Both the position numbers and the translations under genes were made by a program. A stretch of DNA of 64,000 bases from positions 124,001 to 188,000 of the forward strand of contig NZ_JBJYIN010000007.1 of the NCBI RefSeq assembly GCF_046237015.1, given 5' to 3'. The notes under the pieces were generated by a model. The model was not told the origin of the DNA. It saw only the letters and a program-made list of their open reading frames with translations, and ran no database searches. The DNA is from JBJYIN01 sp046237015. Its GTDB lineage: Bacteria; Pseudomonadota; Gammaproteobacteria; Enterobacterales; Enterobacteriaceae. Position 1 is the stretch's first letter; every line of letters starts with the position of its first letter. Positions 43,985 through 53,126 of the stretch are shown here, one piece after another.

Positions 43985-44734
43985 ATGATTATTTTTGTTA
44001 CCGGCGCAACTGCTGGGTTTGGTGAGTCAATTACTCGTAGATTCATTAAGGAAGGTCATAAGGTGATTGCCACGGGGCGTCGTCAGTCGCGTCTGGACGC
44101 ATTGAAAACCGAACTGGGTGATGCACTGTATACGTTAAAGATGGATGTTCGTGACAGACAGGCCATCGAACAAGCGATCGCATCGCTGCCTACTGAATGG
44201 CGGAGTATTGATGTGCTGGTTAATAATGCTGGTTTGGCGCTGGGACTGGAACCGGCCCATAAAGCGTCGCTGGATGACTGGGAAACCATGATTGATACCA
44301 ATAATAAAGGATTGGTGTTTATGACCCGGGCGTTATTGCCGGGAATGGTTGAACGTAACATTGGGCATATCATTAATATTGGTTCGACAGCAGGCAACTG
44401 GCCCTATTCTGGCGGCAACGTTTATGGGGCGAGTAAAGCGTTTGTTCAGCAGTTTAGTCTTGGATTGCGGGCCGATCTGTTTGGCACCGGAGTTCGCGTC
44501 ACGAATATTGAGCCCGGCCTGGTCGGAGGCACTGAGTTCTCCGCTGTGCGTTTTAAAGGTGACGGCGATAAAGTTAGCAAAACGTATGGCAACACTACGC
44601 CCCTAACACCTGAAGATGTGACTGAGGCGGTGTTCTGGGTGGCAACGTTACCAGCGCACGTTAATATCAATACGCTGGAAATGATGCCTGTCAGCCAATC
44701 ATTTGCTGGCCTTAGCGTGTATCGCGAAAGTTGA
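43985..44734 (+). CDS. ydfG: NADP-dependent 3-hydroxy acid dehydrogenase YdfG
   Basis: A 249-residue classical short-chain dehydrogenase. Cofactor motif TGATAGFG (7-14) with a following GRRQSR typical of NADP preference, NNAG, and the catalytic Ser/Tyr-x3-Lys (YGASK) are present. E. coli YdfG oxidises serine, allo-threonine and 3-hydroxypropionate-type acids and reduces malonic semialdehyde. The ATG at 43985 (MIIFVTGATAG) sits after GAGG; the upstream ATGs at 43949 and 43961 are unlikely. Confidence 0.94.
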   Translation: MIIFVTGATAGFGESITRRFIKEGHKVIATGRRQSRLDALKTELGDALYTLKMDVRDRQAIEQAIASLPTEWRSIDVLVNNAGLALGLEPAHKASLDDWETMIDTNNKGLVFMTRALLPGMVERNIGHIINIGSTAGNWPYSGGNVYGASKAFVQQFSLGLRADLFGTGVRVTNIEPGLVGGTEFSAVRFKGDGDKVSKTYGNTTPLTPEDVTEAVFWVATLPAHVNINTLEMMPVSQSFAGLSVYRES

Positions 44735-44798
44735 TCAAAAGTTGATTGCGAGAGACTTTCGTTAAACGTCACTATTTTTCAGTATGTATTCGCAGATG

Positions 44799-44823
44799 AA
44801 GGCGATAAAAATCGCCTTTTTAG
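44799..44823 (+). terminator. ydfG terminator
   Basis: GGCGAT-AAAA-ATCGCC stem with a T5 tail, between the convergent ydfG and map paralogue; it touches the last codon of the latter. Confidence 0.75.
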
Positions 44824-45596
44824 TGAGTACACTCTTCATCACGTAATGTAAAAACTTCATAGCCATCTGCCGTTACCGCAATCGTGTGTTCCCACTGCGC
44901 CGATAGCTTTTTATCTCGAGTGACGACGGTCCAACCATCTCGCTTCATCTTAATTTTTGCAGAACCTTGGTTGATCATCGGTTCAATCGTAAATGTCATA
45001 CCTTCTTCCAGGACGATGCCTGTTCCTGGAGAGCCATAGTGGACAACCTGAGGATCTTCATGCATTTCTCTACCAATGCCATGACCACAATATTCCCTCA
45101 CTACGGAGTAACCCTGCGCCTCAGCAAATTTTTGAATGGCATGGCCGATATCGCCCAATGTTGCACCAGGTTTTACCACCCGAATGCCCTGCCACATTGC
45201 CTGATAAGTGGACTCGACGAGTCGTTTCGCCAGTGGCGATACGTTTCCGACCATATACATTTTGCTTGAATCAGCGATAAACCCATTTTTTTCAAGAGTA
45301 ATGTCTACGTTGATAATATCGCCGGATTTCAAATGGTGTGTCTCAGATGGCATGCCATGACATACGACTTCATTTACCGACGTATTAAGTACGTAAGGAA
45401 AGTCGTATTGCCCTTTACTGGCGGGCCTTGCTTTGAGCGTGTTGGTGATAAACTCTTCGGCTAAATCGTTAATTTTCATTGTTGAAATACCAACCTGAAT
45501 GAAAGAATCCAGATAGGTAAAAACCGAGCTCAATAATTTGCCGGATTCACGCATCAGCATGAGTTCATCACTGTTCTTTAATACAATATTTTCCAT
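44820..45596 (-). CDS. map: Type I methionine aminopeptidase (second copy, linked to a ParD-like gene)
   Basis: A 258-residue M24 peptidase that removes the initiator methionine. All five metal ligands of the family appear present: Asp in NVDIT, Asp in FIADSSK, His in GREMHEDP, Glu in TFTIEPM and Glu in AQWEHT. The catalytic His in EVVCHGMPS is also there. The housekeeping map gene normally lies next to rpsB, so this is presumably an extra copy (inference). It follows a ParD-like gene with an 8-base gap. Confidence 0.9.
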   Translation of the reverse strand: MENIVLKNSDELMLMRESGKLLSSVFTYLDSFIQVGISTMKINDLAEEFITNTLKARPASKGQYDFPYVLNTSVNEVVCHGMPSETHHLKSGDIINVDITLEKNGFIADSSKMYMVGNVSPLAKRLVESTYQAMWQGIRVVKPGATLGDIGHAIQKFAEAQGYSVVREYCGHGIGREMHEDPQVVHYGSPGTGIVLEEGMTFTIEPMINQGSAKIKMKRDGWTVVTRDKKLSAQWEHTIAVTADGYEVFTLRDEECTH

Positions 45597-45604
45597 TGTT
45601 AATC

Positions 45605-45793
45605 TTATTGCTCCACTGCGGCTAATTTTAGTTGCTGTTGCATGATCTCGATATAGGTCATGTTGGGGTTAGTTTCGGCCAACATCCCGATTTTTATCCA
45701 GAATTCAGCTTGCGCATTGATAGAGCGAACCATTGCGGTACTGGCCTTACGGACCTCTTCATGTAGTTCATCATTAATTTTTACGATCCCCAT
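45605..45793 (-). CDS. ParD-like ribbon-helix-helix protein
   Basis: A 62-residue protein (MGIVKINDELHEEVRKASTAM...) with a beta strand followed by two helices, the ribbon-helix-helix plan of ParD antitoxins. No ParE toxin gene accompanies it; the downstream partner is a methionine aminopeptidase 8 bases away. Start at 45793 (MGIVKI) is chosen on family fit; an in-frame ATG at 45853 would add an improbable N-terminus. AT-rich direct repeats lie just upstream and may be its operator. Confidence 0.8.
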   Translation of the reverse strand: MGIVKINDELHEEVRKASTAMVRSINAQAEFWIKIGMLAETNPNMTYIEIMQQQLKLAAVEQ

Positions 45794-45815
45794 GATGTTC
45801 TCTGAGTATATAAAA

Positions 45816-45833
45816 CGTATATATATCGTATAT
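45816..45833. promoter_or_regulatory. Direct repeats upstream of the ParD-like gene, candidate operator
   Basis: CGTATAT occurs at 45816-45822 and 45827-45833, exactly one helical turn (11 bases) apart in a very AT-rich stretch, 23-40 bases before the start codon. This fits co-operative ribbon-helix-helix dimers. Confidence 0.4.
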
Positions 45834-45987
45834 TCACATGTCGGTGACGGCAAGCATTAATCCAGCCGTCTATCATGGCATTCATTATCTGGTTATGGTG
45901 CTGTTGAGTTGAAGGATGGTAAGCTAGACTTTGTCATTGTTGTTATCGTGGCGTTTGTTTTCTTCATTTGTCCTGTCAAGGTGAAAC

Positions 45988-46338
45988 ATGAACCAATATT
46001 CTTTTGCTTCTCTGATCCGGGCCTTGATCCCGCTCTCCATGGTGATGGCGGCCGTTATCTGGCAGCCTGCCGCATCGGCAGACACCCGCCATGTTGTCAT
46101 TGAATCTGGCGATAGCGCTTTATCTAAAGAAGCCGCTCGTCAAAGTAGCGAACAGTGGAATTCAACTCGCTCTTTGCGCAATAAAGTTAATTCCCGAACT
46201 GAGAAAGAATTCGATAAAGTTGAAAAAGCGATCGATGGTCGTGAAAAGTGCAACGCCAGTTATAATGTGAATGCGTATTGGGAAGCCAATACCGATCGTT
46301 GCCTTGATCGCCGTACGGGGCGTCCGGTCAATCCTTGA
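45988..46338 (+). CDS. ynfB: UPF0482 periplasmic protein YnfB
   Basis: A 116-residue secreted protein (signal peptide ending near SADT, about 31) with the family core VIESGDSALSKE, EQWNSTRSLRNKVNSRTEKEFDK and a C-terminal NAYWEANTDRCLDRRTGRP with two Cys. Function unknown; it sits in the same ydfG-ynf-mlc neighbourhood as in E. coli. Confidence 0.92.
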   Translation: MNQYSFASLIRALIPLSMVMAAVIWQPAASADTRHVVIESGDSALSKEAARQSSEQWNSTRSLRNKVNSRTEKEFDKVEKAIDGREKCNASYNVNAYWEANTDRCLDRRTGRPVNP

Positions 46339-46453
46339 TTTTTGGTCTACTCTTTTATAGCAATCGCCATTTATCTGATGCTTATTTCTAATAGATTTTG
46401 CGTTTTAGGATCGGATAAATGGCGGGATGTAATTCAAATAAAAGGGTGACAGT

Positions 46454-46735
46454 ATGAAAAAGATAATGACTTTTGGCGCGGCTTTATGTGTGATTCTCCC
46501 TCTGGCAGCGCAAGCGTCTTGTGAAAGCGTTCAAGCTGATATTTCACAAAAAATCATCAATAACGGTGTGCCTGAATCCGGTTTTTCATTGGAAATCGTA
46601 CCTAACGATCAGGTGAATCAGGTTGGTGGTCAGGTGGTTGGCCATTGTGAAAATGATTCACAAAAGATTGTTTATATCCGTCATGCCGATGGTGATGCGC
46701 CGTCAGAAAGTCAGCCAGCGCAACCCGCACAATAA
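46454..46735 (+). CDS. ynfD: DUF1161 small secreted protein YnfD
   Basis: A 93-residue protein with a signal peptide (cleavage after AQA, about 21). The mature part SCESVQADISQKIINNGVPESGFSLEIVPND and VVGHCEND has two Cys likely forming a disulphide. It ends in an Ala/Pro/Gln tail. Function unknown. A good AAAGGGTGA ribosome site and a terminator at 46773 make it a single-gene unit. Confidence 0.88.
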   Translation: MKKIMTFGAALCVILPLAAQASCESVQADISQKIINNGVPESGFSLEIVPNDQVNQVGGQVVGHCENDSQKIVYIRHADGDAPSESQPAQPAQ

Positions 46736-46772
46736 CGTGCTCCCCATACAATAAACATCAACGCGAACCTGG

Positions 46773-46807
46773 AATAATAAAGGTGCAATCGTCGCACCTT
46801 TATTATT
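46773..46807. terminator. Terminator after ynfD
   Basis: AATAATAAAGGTGC / GCACCTTTATTATT 14-bp stem, 7-base loop, usable on both strands. Confidence 0.8.
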
Positions 46808-46851
46808 CTCCCGTTCCCCTGTCTGTGGATACCTGCCAGTAACGAAAAAAG

Positions 46852-48339
46852 CTACCGGGATGGAGAATTTTGGCTCCCTGGACGTTGGCAGGCTGGGATC
46901 ATGTAAGCTGCAAATAGCGTAATAACGGCAATCAATGCAGAGACGACAAAAACCCAGTGAATAGACGATGAGACTTGCAAGGAAAGCGCATCGAGTTGCG
47001 CTGTGCCCATTAAATTTCTGCTTTGGGTATCCATCAACGTTTGCAGTGGATCCGCCATTTCCGGTAATCGCCAGTGAAGATTGATATTGAGTGTTGCGCC
47101 AAGAATGGCGGTTCCCAATGCGGAACCTAACATACGGGTAAACATCGTGGAGGCGGTTGCAATGCCCCGGATAGAGTAATCAACGGCATTCTGTACCGAA
47201 ACTAAAAAAGTCGTATTGCACAGTCCCATTCCTGCACCGATTAAAAATGCCGCAACACGAGCCCAGTTTAAGTCACTGCTTTGATCGAGAGTCAATAACG
47301 CCAGACTGCCTATAATAATCAGTACGCCACCGCTGACCGCCGTGAATCGATAAGATGTCCGTAGCATCAAACGACCACTCAGGGTACTCGCCAATGGCCA
47401 ACCAATTGACATTAACGCCAGTATACTCCCCGCTTCCAGCGGTGTTTTGCCCATAACGCCTTGTATAAACGTCGGTAGAAATGCACTGACTCCCATCATT
47501 GCAGCGCCGATAATGAGTCCGCCCAAATTGCCCGCGACGATAACCTTGTTATGCCACAGAGCCAGTGGGAAAAGTGGCTCAGGTGTACGGGTTTCTTGTC
47601 GGTACAGTAATACTCCGCTAATGAATGCGATGAGTAGCAGCGGAATAACCCAAAGCCCGAATACTTCTGCTTGAAGTAGTGCCATAAGCAGGCTTGCGAC
47701 TGTCACCGAAAGATAAAAGGCCCCTGCCCAATCTAACCGATGTGAGCGTTTATGATTAACGACTGGCAGATAACGAGCCAGTAAAAAGATGGATAATAAT
47801 CCAATCGGCACATTGACCCAGAAAACCAATGCCCAATTGAAATGTTGCACGATAAACGCACCTAGCAGCGGTCCGACGATAGCAGAAATACCCCACACGC
47901 TGGAAAGATAACCTTGTATTTTGGGCCGTTCGGTACTGCTATAAACATCTGCGACAATGGTAAAAGCGATAGGCGTGATGGCACCTGCGCCCAATCCTTG
48001 AATCATGCGAAATAGGATTAACCATCCCATGTGTGTCGAGAATCCACACAGCACCGATCCCAGTAAAAATGTGATGGTGCCAATGAAAAAAATACGTTTT
48101 CGGCCAAAAAGGTCAGCCAGACGGCCATAAATAGGAATGCTGATTGATTGTGTCAGCAGATAGCCCGCGAAAACCCACCCTAACAGAGAAAAACCGCCAA
48201 GATCGGCAATAATCGTCGGCAGTGCCGTTGCCACAATGGTGACTTCGATGGCAGCAGTAAACATTGCCAACATACAGGCAATCAATACCCAGTGACGATG
48301 AGGAACCGGTGGATGCTCAGAGTTATTCGCTGTTTTCAT
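46852..48339 (-). CDS. DHA2-type MFS multidrug exporter (14 TM)
   Basis: A 495-residue drug:H+ antiporter-like protein. The motif A region LADLFGRKRIFFIG, the antiporter motif in GWLILFRMIQGLGAGAITPI and LGCxGxxxGxxxG-like turns fit the EmrB/QacA branch (about 14 helices). Monocistronic with no adjacent regulator or membrane-fusion partner. Substrates cannot be inferred. Confidence 0.87.
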   Translation of the reverse strand: MKTANNSEHPPVPHRHWVLIACMLAMFTAAIEVTIVATALPTIIADLGGFSLLGWVFAGYLLTQSISIPIYGRLADLFGRKRIFFIGTITFLLGSVLCGFSTHMGWLILFRMIQGLGAGAITPIAFTIVADVYSSTERPKIQGYLSSVWGISAIVGPLLGAFIVQHFNWALVFWVNVPIGLLSIFLLARYLPVVNHKRSHRLDWAGAFYLSVTVASLLMALLQAEVFGLWVIPLLLIAFISGVLLYRQETRTPEPLFPLALWHNKVIVAGNLGGLIIGAAMMGVSAFLPTFIQGVMGKTPLEAGSILALMSIGWPLASTLSGRLMLRTSYRFTAVSGGVLIIIGSLALLTLDQSSDLNWARVAAFLIGAGMGLCNTTFLVSVQNAVDYSIRGIATASTMFTRMLGSALGTAILGATLNINLHWRLPEMADPLQTLMDTQSRNLMGTAQLDALSLQVSSSIHWVFVVSALIAVITLFAAYMIPACQRPGSQNSPSR

Positions 48340-48475
48340 TACGTTTTCGATGGAGGAAAAGAGTTCTGTTTTTGAGTATATCAGGTGTTATCAGGCAGGC
48401 GTATGGCGTAAAGGAAAAGAAACGATTTCCGCTTATGTACGAGCAAAAGCCTATTTTATTGTGTTGACTGGGCAT

Positions 48476-48500
48476 CACATCGTGTAGACAACACGATGTG
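48476..48500. terminator. Hairpin downstream of bioD2
   Basis: CACATCGTGT / ACACGATGTG 10-bp perfect stem with a 5-base loop, no T-run; weak terminator or mRNA end. Confidence 0.5.
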
Positions 48501-48508
48501 TATGAATG

Positions 48509-49174
48509 CTAATTCATCACTGGAGAGAGATCGATATAGGTAGATAAATCTCGTTGTTCAGCCCGAGGAAGATAAGGTAATTCGCCTAACTGTGGAGCAG
48601 GAATCTTTTTACGGAGTACGGTTATAATTTCCGCATAGTTTGCCAATCCGGGATTAATTCGGTTGGCAACCCAGCCCATCAAGGGTAAGCCGTCATTAAG
48701 AATGGCCTGAGCCGTTAATAGGGCATGGCTAATACAACCTAACTTTATACCAACCACTAATACTACGGGCAGTTGCTCCTGAATAACCCATTCGGAATAA
48801 GGACGCAAATCGTTCATTAGCGTACGCCAACCGCCACTGCCTTCGACAACCACAACGTCTGCCTTTTCGTTCAGATATTGTAAACCTTGGGTCATCGCGC
48901 TGTAGTTAATGGGAGAGGCGCTGGCGCTAATTTCATCTTCCAGTAAGGCAATGGGGTTAACTTGCTCATAGGTTAGTTCCAGTGTTGAAGCCGACTGCAA
49001 TAGCTGAGCATCTCGGTTCCGCATACCCTCTTCAGTTTCCTGGCACCCTTTCGCAATGGGTTTATAACCTGCAACGGATTTGCCACTCATTGCCAGCTTT
49101 TGTAATAGCGCTCTGGAAACCACCGTCTTACCGACGGCAGTATCTGTACCTGTGACGAAAATACGCTTCAACAT
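48509..49174 (-). CDS. bioD2: Dethiobiotin synthetase paralogue BioD2 (YnfK)
   Basis: A 221-residue P-loop enzyme: FVTGTDTAVGKT Walker A near the N-terminus, YKPIAKG, and VVVEGSGGW. It closes the ureido ring of dethiobiotin from DAPA, CO2 and ATP. It lies beside mlc exactly as ynfK does in E. coli; the main bioD is expected in the bio operon elsewhere. Start at 49174 (MLKRIFVTGTD) rather than the upstream in-frame ATG at 49216. Confidence 0.92.
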   Translation of the reverse strand: MLKRIFVTGTDTAVGKTVVSRALLQKLAMSGKSVAGYKPIAKGCQETEEGMRNRDAQLLQSASTLELTYEQVNPIALLEDEISASASPINYSAMTQGLQYLNEKADVVVVEGSGGWRTLMNDLRPYSEWVIQEQLPVVLVVGIKLGCISHALLTAQAILNDGLPLMGWVANRINPGLANYAEIITVLRKKIPAPQLGELPYLPRAEQRDLSTYIDLSPVMN

Positions 49175-49346
49175 GAGATAAACCCCACTCCTGGCCACCT
49201 GAAAAATAACAAGCACAACAAAATGCTTTCCAATTGCGAAAGTCTAGGCGATGCACTGTTCAGGCAGTTTGCGTTAGCTCAATGTTTTGTTTCTCTGGGC
49301 TCCACGCCCAGAAGGCGAAAAACAGTCAGGAAGGTAGAAATGCCGG

Positions 49347-50564
49347 TTACCCTTGTAATAGTTTGACCAGCAACGAACCATTATACAGAGCATCTTTCAC
49401 TAGTGCGGCTCCAGGCATGGTTCCTTGATTATAAAACTGTGTCGCTTCTACCTGAATATTATTACTGTATGCGGGAAATGACTGCTGATGGATGCAACCC
49501 ATAATCGCCGGATACAAAATATTGGCTGCCCGGTTAAGCGGTGACCCAACCAAAATTTTATCCGGGTTGAATAAGTTGACCATGATGGCGACGATCCTGC
49601 CGACGTTACTACCTACATCATGAATAATGTTTTTTGCCAATGCGTCGCCAGCAAGCGCCGCATCACATAGGCTGTCTACGGTAAGTGGCGAACCATGCAG
49701 GATCGAACTCATTGAGGCGTTCATTCGTTGTTGAGCAAGTTCAAGCATACTTTCAATGCTGGCTACGGTTTCAAGGCAACCATGATTACCGCAATAACAC
49801 CGCTTGCCATAAGGATCAACCTGCGTATGGCCGATTTCGACTAAATTGCGGCTCCCTGCATGCAAAATGCGCCCACCGGTAATGACGCCAGCGCCGACGT
49901 TATGATCAATCACCACTTGAATGACGTTCTGCGAGCCACGAGAAGCACCATATAACGCCTCTGCCATGGTCCAGGCGCAGATATCATGTTGCAGATAAAC
50001 CGGAAGTCCAGTGCGTTGTTCCAGCTTAGAGCCGATAGCCATCTCTTCAACATTATAAAACGGCATCCGGTGAATAATGCCCGTCGTCGCATCAATAATA
50101 CCGGGTGCGGTAATTGCGATAGCGGTCAAACGTTCCAGTCGTTTTTGATGACGAATGAAGAATTTATCAATTTCATTCAAAATTCGATCGAGCAAAGGTT
50201 GAGGATGTTCAGCCGGAAGTGGAACGTCGTCTTCAACCACCAATTTGCTGCTCAAATCACGCAGAGCCAATGTCATCGTGTTATTGCCAATGCGAACGGA
50301 AAGAAAATGCCAGGCCTGAGTGTCAAGAATCACACCAATTGCGGGGCGTCCTCGACTGCCTATATCCTGATATTCTGTTTCCTGAACTAAATGCGCTTCC
50401 AGGAGTTCACGTACAATCTTGGTGATACTGGCGGGTGCCAGTTGAGCGCGCTTTGATAACTCAATGCGTGATATTGGACCGTACTTATCGATCAGTCGGT
50501 ATACCGCACCGGCATTCATTTGTTTAATTTGATCGATGTGACCTGGTTGACCATCGGCAATCAC
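49347..50564 (-). CDS. mlc: Transcriptional repressor Mlc (ROK family)
   Basis: A 405-residue global regulator of sugar phosphotransferase genes (ptsG, manXYZ, ptsHI in E. coli), relieved when membrane EIIB-Glc binds it. It has an N-terminal helix-turn-helix (SRIELSKRAQLAPASITKIVRELLEA), a ROK domain, and the zinc motif GKRCYCGNHGCLETV. Very close to E. coli Mlc along its whole length and in position. Confidence 0.97.
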   Translation of the reverse strand: MIADGQPGHIDQIKQMNAGAVYRLIDKYGPISRIELSKRAQLAPASITKIVRELLEAHLVQETEYQDIGSRGRPAIGVILDTQAWHFLSVRIGNNTMTLALRDLSSKLVVEDDVPLPAEHPQPLLDRILNEIDKFFIRHQKRLERLTAIAITAPGIIDATTGIIHRMPFYNVEEMAIGSKLEQRTGLPVYLQHDICAWTMAEALYGASRGSQNVIQVVIDHNVGAGVITGGRILHAGSRNLVEIGHTQVDPYGKRCYCGNHGCLETVASIESMLELAQQRMNASMSSILHGSPLTVDSLCDAALAGDALAKNIIHDVGSNVGRIVAIMVNLFNPDKILVGSPLNRAANILYPAIMGCIHQQSFPAYSNNIQVEATQFYNQGTMPGAALVKDALYNGSLLVKLLQG

Positions 50565-50760
50565 AAACCTGGCTCCTACTCTTCATTGCGGATACAACTG
50601 AACATTCATTTCTACTGCGCAGGGTATTAATGGTTTGATTGTATTACATGCTATTTTTTACACTGCAAAATAAAAAAACTGCGGATATGGTGGGGCTTTT
50701 CACCAAATCCGTCAAATATTTGATTCGTTATGTGATTTGTCGCACATATCGACTCTGTTA

Positions 50761-51654
50761 TCACGTCAGCATTAAATTAATTAGCGTTCTTGCCGGGGTG
50801 CTGAGTGGACGATGCCGAGCGGTAGCTAACCACACGTCTGTTGTGGCATCACTTTCGATCAATGAGATATATTTCACCCCGTCCACGCGAATCCGCAAAA
50901 ACGAGGCAGGAAGAATGGAAACCCCCAGGCCCGCAGATACCAGTCCGACAATCGTCATCGCCTCACCGACTTCTTGTGTGATGTATGGGCTTATGTCGTA
51001 TCGCTTTAGCAACGCGAGTGTTTTGTCATAAAGCGCCGTTCCTACGGCTCTGGAGAAAAACACAAAAGGCTCTTGCGCCAGTTGTTTTATACTAATGGAA
51101 CCTTCGGCCGCATATCTGGCTAGCGGGTGCGCTTCATGTACGACAGCGACGAGCGCTTCGTGCAAGAGTAATTGGTGTTCGAGCGCTTCGGGTAAGGGAT
51201 TGTTACGCATAACACCAAGATCGAGATTTCCATTCAGTAATGGTTCAATTTGTTGCTTGGTATTGAGTTCAATCATCTGAATATGTACTTCTGGATAAGA
51301 CTGCCTAAACGTCAGCAAACTACGTGATACTTTTTTAATAAACGGTGCAGATGAAGTGAAACCAATCGTTAACTCCCCTATTTCTCCTCGTTGGATACGA
51401 GCGGCGCGTTCTGCCGCTTGGTCAACTTGATCGATGATTGCCCACGCCTCTTTTAGAAACATGGTGCCGGCAGGTGTCAATTGTACGTTCCGGTTATTTC
51501 GCTCCAGCAATCTTGCCCCCACTCGCTCTTCCAATATCTGGATTTGCTGGCTTAGCGGCGGTTGAGAAATATTCAAGCGTTCTGCCGCGCGGCCAAAATG
51601 CAACTCTTCAGCCACCGCGATGAAATAACGAAGATGTCGAAGTTCGATATTCAT
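50761..51654 (-). CDS. ynfL: LysR family regulator YnfL
   Basis: A 297-residue LysR-type regulator: N-terminal winged helix (RHLRYFIAVAEELHFGRAAERLNISQPPLSQQI) and a two-lobed effector domain. Divergent from the MFS gene ynfM, as in E. coli, so it probably controls that gene from the 111-base shared promoter. Effector unknown. Confidence 0.92.
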   Translation of the reverse strand: MNIELRHLRYFIAVAEELHFGRAAERLNISQPPLSQQIQILEERVGARLLERNNRNVQLTPAGTMFLKEAWAIIDQVDQAAERAARIQRGEIGELTIGFTSSAPFIKKVSRSLLTFRQSYPEVHIQMIELNTKQQIEPLLNGNLDLGVMRNNPLPEALEHQLLLHEALVAVVHEAHPLARYAAEGSISIKQLAQEPFVFFSRAVGTALYDKTLALLKRYDISPYITQEVGEAMTIVGLVSAGLGVSILPASFLRIRVDGVKYISLIESDATTDVWLATARHRPLSTPARTLINLMLT

Positions 51655-51765
51655 ATTTTAAACGTCTTAATTGTAATGATTAATCTATTATACAAAATAA
51701 TTTCGCCATCCTATGCTTTCTGCATCATTTTTGTTTTCTATTGGTTATCTCTTTAAGGATGTGTT

Positions 51766-53010
51766 TTGAGCATTCTGCCATCTTCAGCAACGGTATCGGT
51801 TATTGATCATTCTGGTACGCAAATAAACGGCAAAACGCCCTATATTAAACGAGGCACCTCCCTGTTTACGCGCGTTACGCTAGCGTTGTTTTCTGCGGGG
51901 CTTGCCACGTTCGCACTCCTTTACTGTGTACAACCCTTGTTACCGGTGCTTTCACATGATTTCGCCATTTCTCCCGCGAGTAGCAGTCTGGCACTTTCGG
52001 TGTCCACGGTGATGTTGGCCATTGGGTTGGTGTTTACCGGCCCTTTGTCTGACACGATTGGACGTAAAAACGTGATGGTGGTATCCCTGATGTTAGCCGC
52101 TATTTGCACGCTAATTTGTGCATTTATGACCAGTTGGCATGGTGTCCTGATCATGCGGGCAATGATTGGTTTGTCACTTAGCGGCGTGGCGGCAGTTGCT
52201 ATGAGCTATCTGAGTGAAGAAATTCATCCCAGCGTGTTAGCGTTTTCAATGGGGCTATATATCAGCGGTAACTCGATTGGTGGTATGAGCGGTCGTCTGG
52301 TTAGCGGTGTTTTGAGTGATTATTTCCCCTGGAGAATCGCGATCGGGGTGATTGGCATACTTGCGTTAATCGCCGCACTCACTTTCTGGCGAATTTTGCC
52401 TGAGTCACGCCATTTCAGAGCAGGGTCTTTACGGCCTAAATCACTATTATTAAATATGAAGCTCCATTGGCATGATGCTGGGTTGCCGCTTTTATTTTTA
52501 CAAGGTTTCTTGTTGATGGGAGCGTTCGTTACCCTCTTTAACTACATTGGCTATCGACTATTGGGTTCGCCCTATTTTCTCAGTCAGGCGGTTGTGGGGT
52601 TTCTCTCCATCGTTTATCTGACCGGTAGTTACAGCTCGCCTAAAGCTGGCGCGCTCACTTATCGTTTCGGGCGGGGGCCTGTATTAAGCATTTCCATTCT
52701 GCTGATGTTGCTCGGGTTAGGTATTATCGCGCTGGAAAATCTTCTTTTTATTTTCGGTGGCATGATGCTGTTTACTGCTGGTTTTTTTGCCGCCCACTCG
52801 GTAACCAGTGGTTGGGTTGGTCAGCGAGCTCGTCGGGCGAAAGGCCAGGCATCGTCAATGTATCTTTTTTCATATTATCTTGGGTCCAGCCTCGCAGGTA
52901 CGTTAGGCGGAATCTTCTGGCATGCTTATGGTTGGGCTGGCATGACCTTCTTTTTAGGAGGATTGCTACTATTCTCTTTATTGATTAGTTTTCGATTGAA
53001 CCGACTTTGA
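51766..53010 (+). CDS. ynfM: MFS transporter YnfM
   Basis: A 414-residue 12-helix transporter. The family-specific segments RGTSLFTRVTLALFSAGLATFALLYCVQP-like N-terminus, GPLSDTIGRKNVMV loop and YLSEEIHPSVLAFSMGLYISGN are easily recognised. The start is TTG at 51766 after an AAGGA box; no ATG occurs at a suitable place. E. coli YnfM has been linked to arabinose-type efflux by annotation only. Regulated presumably by YnfL. Confidence 0.92.
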   Translation: MSILPSSATVSVIDHSGTQINGKTPYIKRGTSLFTRVTLALFSAGLATFALLYCVQPLLPVLSHDFAISPASSSLALSVSTVMLAIGLVFTGPLSDTIGRKNVMVVSLMLAAICTLICAFMTSWHGVLIMRAMIGLSLSGVAAVAMSYLSEEIHPSVLAFSMGLYISGNSIGGMSGRLVSGVLSDYFPWRIAIGVIGILALIAALTFWRILPESRHFRAGSLRPKSLLLNMKLHWHDAGLPLLFLQGFLLMGAFVTLFNYIGYRLLGSPYFLSQAVVGFLSIVYLTGSYSSPKAGALTYRFGRGPVLSISILLMLLGLGIIALENLLFIFGGMMLFTAGFFAAHSVTSGWVGQRARRAKGQASSMYLFSYYLGSSLAGTLGGIFWHAYGWAGMTFFLGGLLLFSLLISFRLNRL

Positions 53011-53093
53011 CCTAACCTATCGTGAATCCCCCGATATCCCTGTTAGAAAGGAAAATTGACGCTATTGCTGATGTATTCGTTTTGGACTATAAA

Positions 53094-53116
53094 TATAAGT
53101 ATGTTGTAACTAAATA
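53094..53116 (+). promoter_or_regulatory. Replication terminator Ter site (TerB-like) in the tus promoter
   Basis: Matches E. coli TerB at 20 of 23 positions, including the whole core ATAAGTATGTTGTAACTAAA; mismatches are only at the ends. G at 53099 corresponds to the GC(6) pair, whose C enters the Tus lock, so the blocking face points left, towards dif. It ends 10 bases before the tus start codon, so Tus binding should also repress tus. Confidence 0.93.
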
Positions 53117-53126
53117 GATATACTTA

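Noticed and set aside
45909..46103. Plus-strand 64-codon ORF overlapping the start of ynfB
   Set aside because: Out of frame with ynfB, which is clearly recognised, and no independent support.
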